Below, in pieces: positions 1-6,401 of a stretch of DNA of 6,725 bases (its first letter is position 1; each line of letters starts with the position of its first letter). Origin of the DNA: an uncultured Clostridia bacterium. Its GTDB lineage: Bacteria > Bacillota > Clostridia > Oscillospirales > Oscillospiraceae. Where the stretch lies: NCBI GenBank assembly GCA_947177115.1, contig CAMWTG010000151.1, positions 1 through 6,725 on the forward strand, given 5' to 3'. The position numbers and the translations under genes were made by a program. A model generated the notes under the pieces. That model was not told where the DNA came from, made no database searches, and saw nothing but the letters and a program-made list of their open reading frames with translations.

Positions 1-526
1 GCTCGTAGATGGTCTCCCGGTACATGGCCCGCCGGGGATTCCGGGCGAAGAGGAGCAGCAGGTCGTACTCCGTCTTGGTCAGGCTGATCTCCTCCTCCCC
101 CCGCCACACCCGCATGGAGGCGGTATCGATCTTCACCCCGCCGATCTCCAGCACCATGTCGCACTTCTTGTACCGCCGCAGCACCACATCCACCCGGGCC
201 AGCAGCTCGATGGTGTCGAAGGGCTTGACGATATAGTCCTCCGCCCCCAGCCGCAGGCCCTTCACCCGGTCCGCCACCGCCCCCTTGGCGGTGAGGAAGA
301 TCACCGGGATCTCCAGGGGCCGGATGTACTCCATCAGCTCGAAGCCGTCCACCTCCGGCAGCATCACGTCCAGAAGGATCAGGTCGAAGGAGGGCTCCCG
401 CTCCAGCAGGTCCGCCGCCTCTGAGCCGTCATAGGCGCAGGTGCAGTGGAACCCCTCCTTGGTCAGGCTCAGGCGGATCAGGTTGGAAATAGGCTTTTCG
501 TCCTCTACGATCAAAACGCGGAGCAT
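1..526 (-). CDS. Response regulator, PhoB/OmpR family (N-terminal 175 residues, truncated by window edge)
   Basis: This is a two-component response regulator: a receiver domain phosphorylated by a partner histidine kinase, controlling a DNA-binding output domain in the cytoplasm. Translation from the ATG at 526 gives an open frame of 175 codons with no stop before position 1. The receiver covers about residues 1-118, with the acidic pocket in IVEDE (6-10), the phospho-acceptor Asp53 in LLDVMLP, the switch threonine in LTA (78-80) and the conserved lysine in KPF (101-103). From about residue 124 a winged-helix domain begins, with the family-typical EISLTKTEYDLL at 146-157. Family members are usually about 225-230 residues, so some 50 residues, including the recognition helix, are missing. 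An AGAGGTG ribosome site lies 7 nt before the ATG. It has its own promoter and leader and is separated from the cobalamin operon by a terminator, so it is probably an independent unit, with a kinase gene expected beyond position 1. The regulated genes cannot be told from this part. Confidence 0.93.
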   Translation of the reverse strand, partial: MLRVLIVEDEKPISNLIRLSLTKEGFHCTCAYDGSEAADLLEREPSFDLILLDVMLPEVDGFELMEYIRPLEIPVIFLTAKGAVADRVKGLRLGAEDYIVKPFDTIELLARVDVVLRRYKKCDMVLEIGGVKIDTASMRVWRGEEEISLTKTEYDLLLLFARNPRRAMYRETIYE

Positions 527-609
527 GGGCAGGCACCTCTTTCTTGGCGGTATGCAGGAATATGTGGGATGAACCATCGTCGCCGCAGGGGCATCGTTCA
601 TCTAAGCGC
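527..609 (-). promoter_or_regulatory. 5' leader of the response regulator gene
   Basis: If transcription starts about 7 nt below the -10 box, the messenger has a leader of roughly 83 nt. It contains a 7-bp inverted repeat (GATGAAC at 602-596 paired with GTTCATC at 574-568, minus strand) with a 21-nt loop, and the AGAGGTG ribosome site just before the start codon. I recognise no riboswitch or T-box in it. The boundary is inferred from the promoter match. Confidence 0.45.
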
Positions 610-615
610 AAATAA

Positions 616-644
616 ACTATATCATTCCGGCATCGAAACGGCAA
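616..644 (-). promoter_or_regulatory. Sigma-A type promoter for the response regulator gene, extended -10
   Basis: On the minus strand a -35 box TTGCCG (644-639, 4 of 6 consensus bases) is followed by exactly 17 nt and a -10 box TATAGT (621-616, 5 of 6). The TG one base before the -10 box makes an extended -10 element, which usually compensates for a weak -35. The site sits in a local AT-rich stretch and points at the response regulator, about 90 nt upstream of its start codon. No operator is evident nearby. Activity is inferred from the match and spacing only. Confidence 0.72.
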
Positions 645-645
645 C

Positions 646-677
646 AAAAAAATGGGCGGGGACCGCAGCTCCCGCCC
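646..677 (-). terminator. Rho-independent terminator closing the cobalamin operon
   Basis: Read on the minus strand, GGGCGGG (677-671) and CCCGCCC (660-654) form a 7-bp all-GC stem with a 10-nt loop. One A later comes a run of seven T (652-646), the classic intrinsic terminator layout. Flanking A and T runs could extend the stem past a C-A mismatch. On the plus strand the hairpin is followed by only four T, so it is much weaker there. It lies about 175 nt beyond the cbiB stop codon and directly abuts the -35 box of the next promoter, insulating the response regulator from the operon. Confidence 0.88.
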
Positions 678-682
678 GTTTT

Positions 683-852
683 GAAAAAGTTGTCCGGCAG
701 AGACGCCATATCTCCCCGCCCTGCAGCCGGCGCGCCTGGAAAACAAATCGATCCGGAGGCGGAAAAAATAGATTTTATTAGCTAAAAAACAGCTGTGGAA
801 AATCCCATCTCTGCGGCCTCCCTTATCCCGCGTCCCCTGCCCAAAAAGACTT
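683..852. other. Intergenic stretch between cbiB and the terminator, no gene seen
   Basis: These 170 nt hold no convincing coding region: the open frames that cross them run through the terminator or are antisense to cbiB. Positions about 740-800 are AT-rich, unlike the surrounding coding DNA. They contain a possible minus-strand -10 box (TAAAAT, 777-772) with a poor -35 match. A transcript from there to the terminator would be roughly 120 nt. More simply, this is the long 3' untranslated region of the cobalamin operon. Confidence 0.4.
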
Positions 853-1839
853 CTACAGGGAGAGGCAGATATGCCGGATCCATCCGGCCAGGATGCCGGT
901 CCCCAGGCAGAACGCCAGAGACAGCACAGCCGTCCCATACAGCAGACGGCAGGCCCGGCGGATATCCGCCGCCTCCACCTCCCGGACCGGGTCGCCGATA
1001 TAGGGCTTCTTATGCAGGGCCCCGTGGTACCACGCGTCCCCCGCCAGCCGCAGCCCCAGCAGGCCCGCGCACACCGATTCCGTCTGGGCGGAGTTGGGGC
1101 TGGCGTGGTTATGACGGTCCCGGCGGAAGATCCGCCAGCCGCCCTTTGCATCCATGCCCAGCAGCCCCCCCGCCGCCAGCATCAGCAGGGCCGACAGTCT
1201 GGAGGGCAGGAAGTTCATCACATCGTCCATCCGCGCGGGGACCAGACCGATATCCTGATAGGGCGGCTCTACGTACCCCAGCATAGAGTCCATGGTATTC
1301 ACCGCCTTATAGAAAAAGCCCAGCGGCGCGCCGCCCAGCGCCAGGAACACCATGGGGGCCACCACCCCATCGGAGGTATTCTCCGCCACCGTCTCCACCG
1401 CCGCCCGGGCAATGCCCGCCTCGTCCAGCCGCGCCGTGTCCCGGCCTACGATCATGCTCACCGCCTGCCGTGCGCCCTCCGTATCCCCCGCCGCCAGGGC
1501 GGTATAGACCTTCATGCTCTCCGTCCGCAGGGACCTGGCCGCCAGGATCTGCCAGCACATCACGCTCTCCACGCCCAGCCGCAGCCAGGGGCTCACCATG
1601 TGGCACCCCCACAGCAGCAGCGCCGGGACCGCCGTGGAGACGGCCGCCGTCAGCAGCCATAATACGCCGCCCGCCCACTTCTCGCCCCAGGGAGAAGCGG
1701 GAAAGAGCCGCCGGAGGCCCCGCTCCAATACGGCGATCAGTTTCCCAATGGCAATGACCGGATGGGGCCACCCCTGGGGGTCCCCCAGGATCAGATCGAT
1801 CCCGAATCCCGCCGCCATCGCCCACAAGGACCACCTCAT
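853..1839 (-). CDS. cbiB: Adenosylcobinamide-phosphate synthase CbiB (CobD in the aerobic nomenclature)
   Basis: CbiB is an integral membrane protein that joins adenosylcobyric acid to (R)-1-amino-2-propanol or its O-phosphate through an amide bond, giving adenosylcobinamide (phosphate). The 328-residue product matches the family's usual size of about 310-330. Family signatures include DLILGDPQGWPHPV (15-28), VGRDTARL (131-138), AVETVAENTSDGVVAP (147-162), NTMDSMLGY (181-189) and RDRHNHASPNSAQTES (240-255). Hydrophobic segments at about 57-78, 158-178, 212-228 and 300-320 agree with a multi-pass protein. The start is the ATG at 1839, which overlaps the TGA of the preceding fusion gene (ATGA) and has GGAGG 7 nt upstream. 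An in-frame start 36 codons earlier would lie inside the upstream gene and adds a non-homologous proline/glycine-rich tail. It is the last gene of the operon and the only one here acting after the corrin ring is complete. Confidence 0.96.
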   Translation of the reverse strand: MRWSLWAMAAGFGIDLILGDPQGWPHPVIAIGKLIAVLERGLRRLFPASPWGEKWAGGVLWLLTAAVSTAVPALLLWGCHMVSPWLRLGVESVMCWQILAARSLRTESMKVYTALAAGDTEGARQAVSMIVGRDTARLDEAGIARAAVETVAENTSDGVVAPMVFLALGGAPLGFFYKAVNTMDSMLGYVEPPYQDIGLVPARMDDVMNFLPSRLSALLMLAAGGLLGMDAKGGWRIFRRDRHNHASPNSAQTESVCAGLLGLRLAGDAWYHGALHKKPYIGDPVREVEAADIRRACRLLYGTAVLSLAFCLGTGILAGWIRHICLSL

Positions 1840-3830
1840 AGCGCGTCCTCCCTTTTCTGCCGCTGAAATGTAAACAGGTATACCGGGTTCTGGCCTGTCA
1901 TCAGGTGGTACGCCCCCGCCGCCCGGCTCCTTGCCGCCGTGAGGCACAGGACGTCAAAGGTCGTGAAAGCGAATTCTTTCCCGATGGCCGTCAGCTCCGC
2001 CGCCGTCTCCAGCGTCACCGCAGATGCCACGATCCGCACGCGGGGGTTTTTCTCCAGCAGCAGGGCGACCAGCTCCCGCAGCCTCCCCCCGCTCCCGCCC
2101 AGGAAGGCATGGGTCGGGGCAGGCAGCTCCCGGCAGGCTTCCGGCGCGGCCCCCGCCGCGATCTGCAGGTTGGACACATGGAACCTCCGCCGGTTCTCCT
2201 CCAGCAGCGCCAGCGCCCCGTCCTTCCTCTCGATGGCGAACACGCTGCCGTCTCTGGCCAGCAGGGCCATTTCAACGGACACCGACCCCGTCCCCGCGCC
2301 CACGTCCCAGCATACCGCATCCCTTGTCAGCGCCAGCTTTGCCATGGCGCAGGCGCGCACCTCGCTTTTGGTCATGGGGACCGCCGCGCCGTCCGCCCCC
2401 GCTCCCCGCAGGAAGCAGACATCCGGCAGGCCGGGTACAAAGGGCCTGGCGTCCGGATTTTCGATCAGGGCCGCGCTGAGGGGATCGAAGCGTCTCCCGG
2501 CCAGCTCCCGGGCAGTCCCAACGGAGATCCGCTCCTCCGGATAGCCCAGCCGCTCCCCCGCGCTGACCCGGACCTCCCCCAGCCCGGCCTCCGTCAGGGT
2601 CCGGCACAGCGCCGCCATGCCGTCCGCGCCGCCCACCAGGGCAAACACCCGGCGGTTCTGCCATATGTCCGGCACAATGTCCCGGTCCCTGCCGTGGAGA
2701 CTCACGGAGACCACGTCCTCATAGGAGGTCCCCAGCCGGGCGCACAGGACCTGGAGGGAGCTCAGCCCCGGCAGCACCTCCACATCACAGTCCCCCAGCA
2801 GCGGCAACAGCCGTCTGGCCCCGCTGAAAAAGCCCGTATCCCCGGACAGGGCCACCGCGAACCGGCGGCAGTCCCGCCTTTCCCGGATGCATTGTGCGAT
2901 ATCGCCGGGGGCGACCGCCTCGCACACCGCCTGATCCGCCCTCCGGACAGCCTCCAGCATCCGCCGGGCACCGATAAGGCAGTCCGCCTCCCGGATGGCC
3001 CGCCGGACCTCAACCGTCATACCGCCGCTGCTTCCCGGACCAACGCCCACCAGCGCCACCTGTGGACGGATATGCAGATCAAACCGATTGCTCAGCAGCT
3101 CCACCGTTCCCGCGAAATCAAGTCCCTCCCGCTGGGGCGGACGGCCCGCCACCACCAGGACGGCTCCCGCCTCCTCTGCTGCGGCGGCTTTTTCACCGAA
3201 ACCTCCCGCGCCGCCGGTATCCTTGGTAACCATGTATCGGGCGGACACCGCCCGCAGCATGGCGGTATTCATTTCCCGGGAAAAGGGGCCCTGCATGGCG
3301 ATGATCCGGTCCGGTCCCAATCCTGCCGCCCGGCAGGCCTCCAGGGATGCCTCCATCGGCAGGACCCGGGCATAGACCCGCTCCGCGAATCCCGGCAGGG
3401 CGGCGTACTTTGCCAGCTCCTTGCTTCCGGTGGTTAAGAGGATGTTCCCTTCCGTTCCCGCCAGGAACTCCACGGCCCCGGCGATGTCCGGCACACAGAC
3501 CGCGCCCTCCGGCGCATCGCCCCCGCCCCGCAGCAGCCGCAGGTATTCCGTTCCCGCCGATTCGCAGGCCCGGGCAATGTTTTCCGTCACCTCCGAGGCG
3601 TAGGGGTGGGTGGCGTCCACCACTAGATCAAACTGCTCCCGGCGCAGCAACGCCTCCATCTCCGCCTCCGTCAGCCTCCCGGCGGAAACGGTCAGCCCCT
3701 CCCGGCTCTTCAGCAGCGCCTCGCCGTATTCCGTGGCCACGCAGGCGGTGACCTCCGCGGGCTGGCCCGCCAGCAGCTCCACCAGCTCCCGGCCCTCGGT
3801 GGTCCCGGCGAAAACGCACAGCTTACACAT
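1836..3830 (-). CDS. cbiJET: Trifunctional fusion: cobalt-precorrin-6A reductase (CbiJ), cobalt-precorrin-7 C5-methyltransferase (CbiE) and cobalt-precorrin-6B C15-methyltransferase/decarboxylase (CbiT)
   Basis: One uninterrupted 664-residue frame holds three enzymes usually encoded by two or three genes. Residues about 1-255 are CbiJ/CobK, the NAD(P)H-dependent reductase, with FAGTTEGR (7-14), DATHPYA (72-78), QGPFS (180-184) and TKDTGGAGGFGEK (202-214). Residues about 257-455 are CbiE, a class III tetrapyrrole methylase, with VGVGPG (261-266), SGDTGFFS (329-336) and LPGLSSLQ (353-360). Residues about 480-664 are CbiT, a Rossmann-fold SAM enzyme, with MTKSEVRA (486-493) and WDVGAGTGSVSVEMA (508-522). 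CbiE-CbiT fusion is known as CobL in the aerobic pathway; the added CbiJ at the front is less usual. The domains act in the order J, T, E on cobalt-precorrin-6A, -6B and -7. CbiJ passes into CbiE almost without linker (HIRPQVALVG), and no ATG or ribosome site is visible there. The ATG at 3830 overlaps the end of cbiH by 8 nt. Possible ribosome site AGGGGG lies within a hairpin formed by the last cbiH codons. Confidence 0.96.
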   Translation of the reverse strand: MCKLCVFAGTTEGRELVELLAGQPAEVTACVATEYGEALLKSREGLTVSAGRLTEAEMEALLRREQFDLVVDATHPYASEVTENIARACESAGTEYLRLLRGGGDAPEGAVCVPDIAGAVEFLAGTEGNILLTTGSKELAKYAALPGFAERVYARVLPMEASLEACRAAGLGPDRIIAMQGPFSREMNTAMLRAVSARYMVTKDTGGAGGFGEKAAAAEEAGAVLVVAGRPPQREGLDFAGTVELLSNRFDLHIRPQVALVGVGPGSSGGMTVEVRRAIREADCLIGARRMLEAVRRADQAVCEAVAPGDIAQCIRERRDCRRFAVALSGDTGFFSGARRLLPLLGDCDVEVLPGLSSLQVLCARLGTSYEDVVSVSLHGRDRDIVPDIWQNRRVFALVGGADGMAALCRTLTEAGLGEVRVSAGERLGYPEERISVGTARELAGRRFDPLSAALIENPDARPFVPGLPDVCFLRGAGADGAAVPMTKSEVRACAMAKLALTRDAVCWDVGAGTGSVSVEMALLARDGSVFAIERKDGALALLEENRRRFHVSNLQIAAGAAPEACRELPAPTHAFLGGSGGRLRELVALLLEKNPRVRIVASAVTLETAAELTAIGKEFAFTTFDVLCLTAARSRAAGAYHLMTGQNPVYLFTFQRQKREDAL

Positions 3831-4554
3831 CCCGGTACCCCCTGGGGGTCACCAGCTCCCCGCCGGTCACCCGGGTCTGGCTGTTGCCCACGAACACGGT
3901 GCAGAACATGTCCGCCGGGAAGTCCCGCAGCTGGCCCAGGGAGAGCACCACGCGGCTCTCCCCCTCCCGTCCGATGTTCCGGGCCACGCCGCAGGGCCTG
4001 TCCTCCGGCAGGGTCCGCAGCAGGATGCCGCAGGCCCTTTGCAGATAGTCCGGCCGTCCGTGACTGGCGGGGTTGTAGAGAACGATCGCCAGGTCCGACT
4101 CTGCGGCGGCGGCCAGCCGCTTCTCGATCTTCTCCCAGGGGGTCAGCCGGTCGCTGAGGCTGATCACCGCGAAATCGTGGGTCAGGGGCGCGCCCAGCAG
4201 AGCGGCCCCGCTGCATGCGGCGGTGAGGCCGGGAACGACCTCGATCTCCGGCTCCCGGCTCTCCCCCCGCAGCTGGTAGATCAGCCCCGCCATGCCGTAG
4301 ATCCCGCTGTCGCCGGAGCAGACCATGGCAACGTCCTTTCCCTTTTTTGCCTCCTCCAGCGCCATCCGGCACCGGTCCGCCTCTTTTGTCATGGGGGTGG
4401 TCAGAAATGCCTTGTCCGGGTACCGCTCCCGCACCAGGTCCACATATACGTGGTATCCCACGATCACCTCACACTCCCGCAAAGCCCGGTCCGCCCGGTC
4501 CGTCATGTTGTCATAGTCTCCGGGGCCGATGCCCACCACTGTCAGCTTACCCAT
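3823..4554 (-). CDS. cbiH: Cobalt-precorrin-3 C17-methyltransferase CbiH (ring contraction)
   Basis: CbiH methylates C17 of cobalt-precorrin-3 with S-adenosylmethionine and contracts the macrocycle, giving the ring-contracted delta-lactone cobalt-precorrin-4. The 243-residue protein is the normal length for this class III methylase. Signatures are VGIGPGD (7-13), VGYHVYVDL (32-40), CSGDSGIYGMAG (79-90), VVPGLTA (106-112), GAPLTHDFAVISLSD (121-135), LYNPAS (159-164), GNSQT (223-227) and the C-terminal TPRGY (236-240). I chose the ATG at 4554 because the family N-terminus begins just before the glycine-rich loop and GAGGTG lies 7 nt upstream. An in-frame ATG at 4569, adding MRCDL, is a weaker alternative. 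The start overlaps the end of cbiG by 8 nt and its own end overlaps the next gene by 8 nt. No ferredoxin-like extension, as seen in some CbiH-type enzymes, is present. Confidence 0.96.
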   Translation of the reverse strand: MGKLTVVGIGPGDYDNMTDRADRALRECEVIVGYHVYVDLVRERYPDKAFLTTPMTKEADRCRMALEEAKKGKDVAMVCSGDSGIYGMAGLIYQLRGESREPEIEVVPGLTAACSGAALLGAPLTHDFAVISLSDRLTPWEKIEKRLAAAAESDLAIVLYNPASHGRPDYLQRACGILLRTLPEDRPCGVARNIGREGESRVVLSLGQLRDFPADMFCTVFVGNSQTRVTGGELVTPRGYRDV

Positions 4555-5575
4555 TAAATCGCACCTCATATTTCTCCACCGCTGCGGCCACGGTCACACC
4601 GTCCCGGGCGGTCTTTTTTACGATCAGCTTGCCGCCATGCATCACCGCCGCCCGTTCGCAGACATTGTCCACGCCAGTGACGCTCTGCACAAAAGCGGAC
4701 GGGGTGAATTCCCCCGCCGCCTGCTTCAGCTCCTCCGCCGGATGCCACTCCAGGGGCCAACCCCGCTCCCGGCAAAATTCCAGCAGCCCTGGCTCGTCCT
4801 TCTTCAGGTCGATGGTCCCCACCTCTTTCACGGCGGCGGGATGGATGCCGCCAGTCTCCAGCACCTCGTCCACCAGAGAAGCGATGGCGTCCCTCCCGGT
4901 TCCCCTGCGGCACCCAATGCCCAGCCGGACCACTCCGGGGACCAGTCTCAGGGTGCAGCCAAAGGGGCTCCTCCGTTTCCAGGAGATGCAGATCCCCACG
5001 TCCCCGCTCTCCCCTGGCCGCACTCCCGGCGGCAGTTCCCCCGCGATGGGAAAGTCGCTGGCCAGCGGTACCGGGCCCTCCAGGATGGCGGCGGACACCG
5101 CCCTTGCGGCTTTCATATCCTCTATAAACAGCCCGTTCTCCGCCGCCCACGCGTCCACGGAGAACCGTCCGTTGACGTCCGTGGCGGTGGTCACCGCCGC
5201 TGCCGCGCCCAGCGCCTCCGCCAGCCGCACCGCCAGCGCATTGGCCCCGCCGATGTGCCCGGACAGCAGGGGCACCACGAACCGGGCGGCCTCGTCCACC
5301 GCGAGCACGGCGGGGTCCGTGGTCTTATCCCGGACATGGGGGGCGATCCCCCGCACCGCGATGCCGCAGGCCCCCACGAAGACCAGCGCGTCCGCCTGAC
5401 AAAACACCGGCCCCACGAACGCCGCCAGCGGCGGCGCGATGGGGACGGTTCCCTCCCCCGCCAGACGCTCCGGCGCATAGACGGGGCAGTCGTCCTCCGG
5501 ACCGGCCAGCGCGGCGCGGACCCGCGCCGCCGTCTCCAGCCCCCGGCGGCTGAATGCGAAAACTGCCAGCCTCAC
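4547..5575 (-). CDS. cbiG: Cobalt-precorrin-5A hydrolase CbiG
   Basis: CbiG opens the delta-lactone of cobalt-precorrin-5A and releases the C20 fragment as acetaldehyde, giving cobalt-precorrin-5B. The 342-residue protein contains all parts of the family. The N-terminal region has GACGIAVRGIAP (68-79), LSGHIGGAN (104-112) and TTATDVNGRFSVD (129-141); a variable middle follows at about 150-205; the C-terminal domain has LGIGCRRGT (218-226) and GVDNVCERAA (301-310). The start codon is GTG at 5575, overlapping the TGA of cbiF as GTGA, with GGGGAG 6 nt upstream. Its stop codon TAA lies inside the first codons of cbiH. It sits between the enzymes that make its substrate (CbiF) and that act earlier (CbiH), as expected for this pathway. 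There is no fusion to CbiH or CbiF, although fusions of CbiG occur in other bacteria. Confidence 0.96.
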   Translation of the reverse strand: MRLAVFAFSRRGLETAARVRAALAGPEDDCPVYAPERLAGEGTVPIAPPLAAFVGPVFCQADALVFVGACGIAVRGIAPHVRDKTTDPAVLAVDEAARFVVPLLSGHIGGANALAVRLAEALGAAAAVTTATDVNGRFSVDAWAAENGLFIEDMKAARAVSAAILEGPVPLASDFPIAGELPPGVRPGESGDVGICISWKRRSPFGCTLRLVPGVVRLGIGCRRGTGRDAIASLVDEVLETGGIHPAAVKEVGTIDLKKDEPGLLEFCRERGWPLEWHPAEELKQAAGEFTPSAFVQSVTGVDNVCERAAVMHGGKLIVKKTARDGVTVAAAVEKYEVRFNG

Positions 5576-6330
5576 GAATCGCTCCCCTTCCGGTACTCCG
5601 TAGTGAAGCCGGGGTCATACAGCTTCGAGCGCAGATACTCTGTTCCCAGACAGCCGCCCACGATGATGAGCGCTGTCTTGGTCAGTCCGTTGTCCGCCAC
5701 TGTCTGCGCCAGCGTTTCCACCGTACAGCGGTACACCTTTTCCTCCGGCCAGGTGGCCTTGTACACCACCGCCGCCGGGGTCTCAGGGGCGTATCCCCCC
5801 GCCAGCAGGTCGCCTTGCAGCTTCTCCGCCAGGCCGGTGCTGAGAAACAGCACCATGGTCGCCTGATGGGCCGCCAGAGAGCGGACAGACTCCTTCTCCG
5901 GCACCGGCGTCCGTCCGGCGGCCCGGGTGATGATAACCGTCTGGCTCACATCCGGCAAAGTGTATTCCGCTTTCAGCGCCGCCGCCGCCCCACAGAAGGA
6001 ACTGACCCCCGGACAGACATCATAGGCAATGCCCAATTCCTCCAGCTGGTCGAACTGCTCCCGCACCGCGCCGTAGATGCTGCTGTCCCCGGTGTGGAGA
6101 CGCACAGTGGTCTTCTCCGCCGCCTCGGCGGCTTTGACCACCGCCAGCACCTGCTCCAGCGTCATCTCCGCGCTGTTGTGGATCTCGCAGTCCTCCCTCG
6201 TGTATTGCAGCAGCGCCGGATTCACCAGACTTCCGGCGTAGATCACCACGTCCGCCTCTTCCAGCAGCCGCGCGCCCCGCACCGTAATAAGGTCCGCCGC
6301 CCCGCTGCCCGCGCCTACAAAATGTACCAT
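5572..6330 (-). CDS. cbiF: Cobalt-precorrin-4 C11-methyltransferase CbiF
   Basis: CbiF transfers a methyl group from S-adenosylmethionine to C11 of cobalt-precorrin-4, giving cobalt-precorrin-5A. The 252-residue product is full length for this class III methylase. Family signatures are VGAGSG (5-10), YAGSLV (31-36), HTGDSSIYG (79-87), PGVSSF (107-112), TRAAGRTPVPE (135-145) and YKATWPEE (190-197). The SAM-site loops carry Ser where many relatives have Pro (GAGPG, TGDPS); this looks like ordinary family variation. I place the start at the ATG at 6330, which has AAAGGAGG 5 nt upstream and matches the family N-terminus. A longer in-frame reading from a TTG at 6384 would put 18 extra residues inside a palindrome and is rejected. 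It is the only gene of the block not overlapping its upstream neighbour: 87 nt separate it from cbiD. Confidence 0.96.
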   Translation of the reverse strand: MVHFVGAGSGAADLITVRGARLLEEADVVIYAGSLVNPALLQYTREDCEIHNSAEMTLEQVLAVVKAAEAAEKTTVRLHTGDSSIYGAVREQFDQLEELGIAYDVCPGVSSFCGAAAALKAEYTLPDVSQTVIITRAAGRTPVPEKESVRSLAAHQATMVLFLSTGLAEKLQGDLLAGGYAPETPAAVVYKATWPEEKVYRCTVETLAQTVADNGLTKTALIIVGGCLGTEYLRSKLYDPGFTTEYRKGSDS

Positions 6331-6335
6331 AAGTG

Positions 6336-6343
6336 CCTCCTTT
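6336..6343 (-). promoter_or_regulatory. Ribosome binding site of cbiF
   Basis: AAAGGAGG lies 5 nt before the ATG at 6330 and fixes that start over the longer reading frame. It is the closest match to the anti-Shine-Dalgarno consensus seen in the window, which fits a gene whose translation is not coupled to the one before it. It begins about 8 nt after the base of the large palindrome. Confidence 0.85.
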
Positions 6344-6351
6344 CGGCATAC

Positions 6352-6381
6352 ATCCTTTTCTTTGTGAACAAAGAAAAGGAT
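6352..6381. repeat. Perfect inverted repeat, 14-bp arms with 2-nt centre, between cbiD and cbiF
   Basis: ATCCTTTTCTTTGT (6352-6365) and ACAAAGAAAAGGAT (6368-6381) are exact reverse complements separated by GA. The element is AT-rich, unlike the surrounding coding DNA, and no T run follows it on either strand, so it is not a standard terminator. As RNA it would form a long hairpin between the two genes. It may be a copy of a dispersed intergenic palindrome, an RNA processing or stability element, or a protein binding site; the sequence alone does not decide. Confidence 0.85.
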
Positions 6382-6401
6382 CAAAAGAAAAACTTTTTAC
6401 C

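Noticed and set aside
873..888. Inverted repeat GCCGGAT/ATCCGGC near the 3' end of cbiB, considered as a terminator
   Set aside because: It encodes part of the final membrane segment of CbiB, has only a 2-nt centre and no following T run.
429..1151. Minus-strand open frame running from inside cbiB to inside the response regulator
   Set aside because: It is out of frame with both genes, crosses the terminator and promoter, and resembles nothing; it exists because the gap happens to lack stops in that frame.
871..1662. Plus-strand open frame opposite cbiB
   Set aside because: Gln/Arg/His-rich shadow of a membrane protein gene with intact motifs.
1840..1947. Thirty-six-residue N-terminal extension of CbiB
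   Set aside because: It lies wholly inside the 3' end of the fusion gene and is Pro/Gly-rich and unlike CbiB; the ATGA overlap at 1839 with GGAGG upstream is the natural start.
1905..3437. Long plus-strand open frame of 510 codons opposite cbiJET
   Set aside because: It is antisense to a gene with clear domain motifs; its product is rich in Arg, Pro and Gln with no recognisable family. GC-rich third positions often keep the opposite strand open.
3610..4557. Plus-strand open frame opposite cbiH
   Set aside because: No family signature and no ribosome site or promoter that I could see; cbiH on the other strand is unmistakable.
4529..5866. Long plus-strand open frame of 445 codons opposite cbiG and cbiF
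   Set aside because: Low-complexity, Pro/Arg/His-rich product that crosses two well-supported genes; a shadow of codon bias.
6331..6384. Eighteen-residue N-terminal extension of CbiF from a TTG codon
   Set aside because: It would be encoded by the palindrome, has no good ribosome site, and does not resemble the family; the ATG at 6330 has an excellent site.
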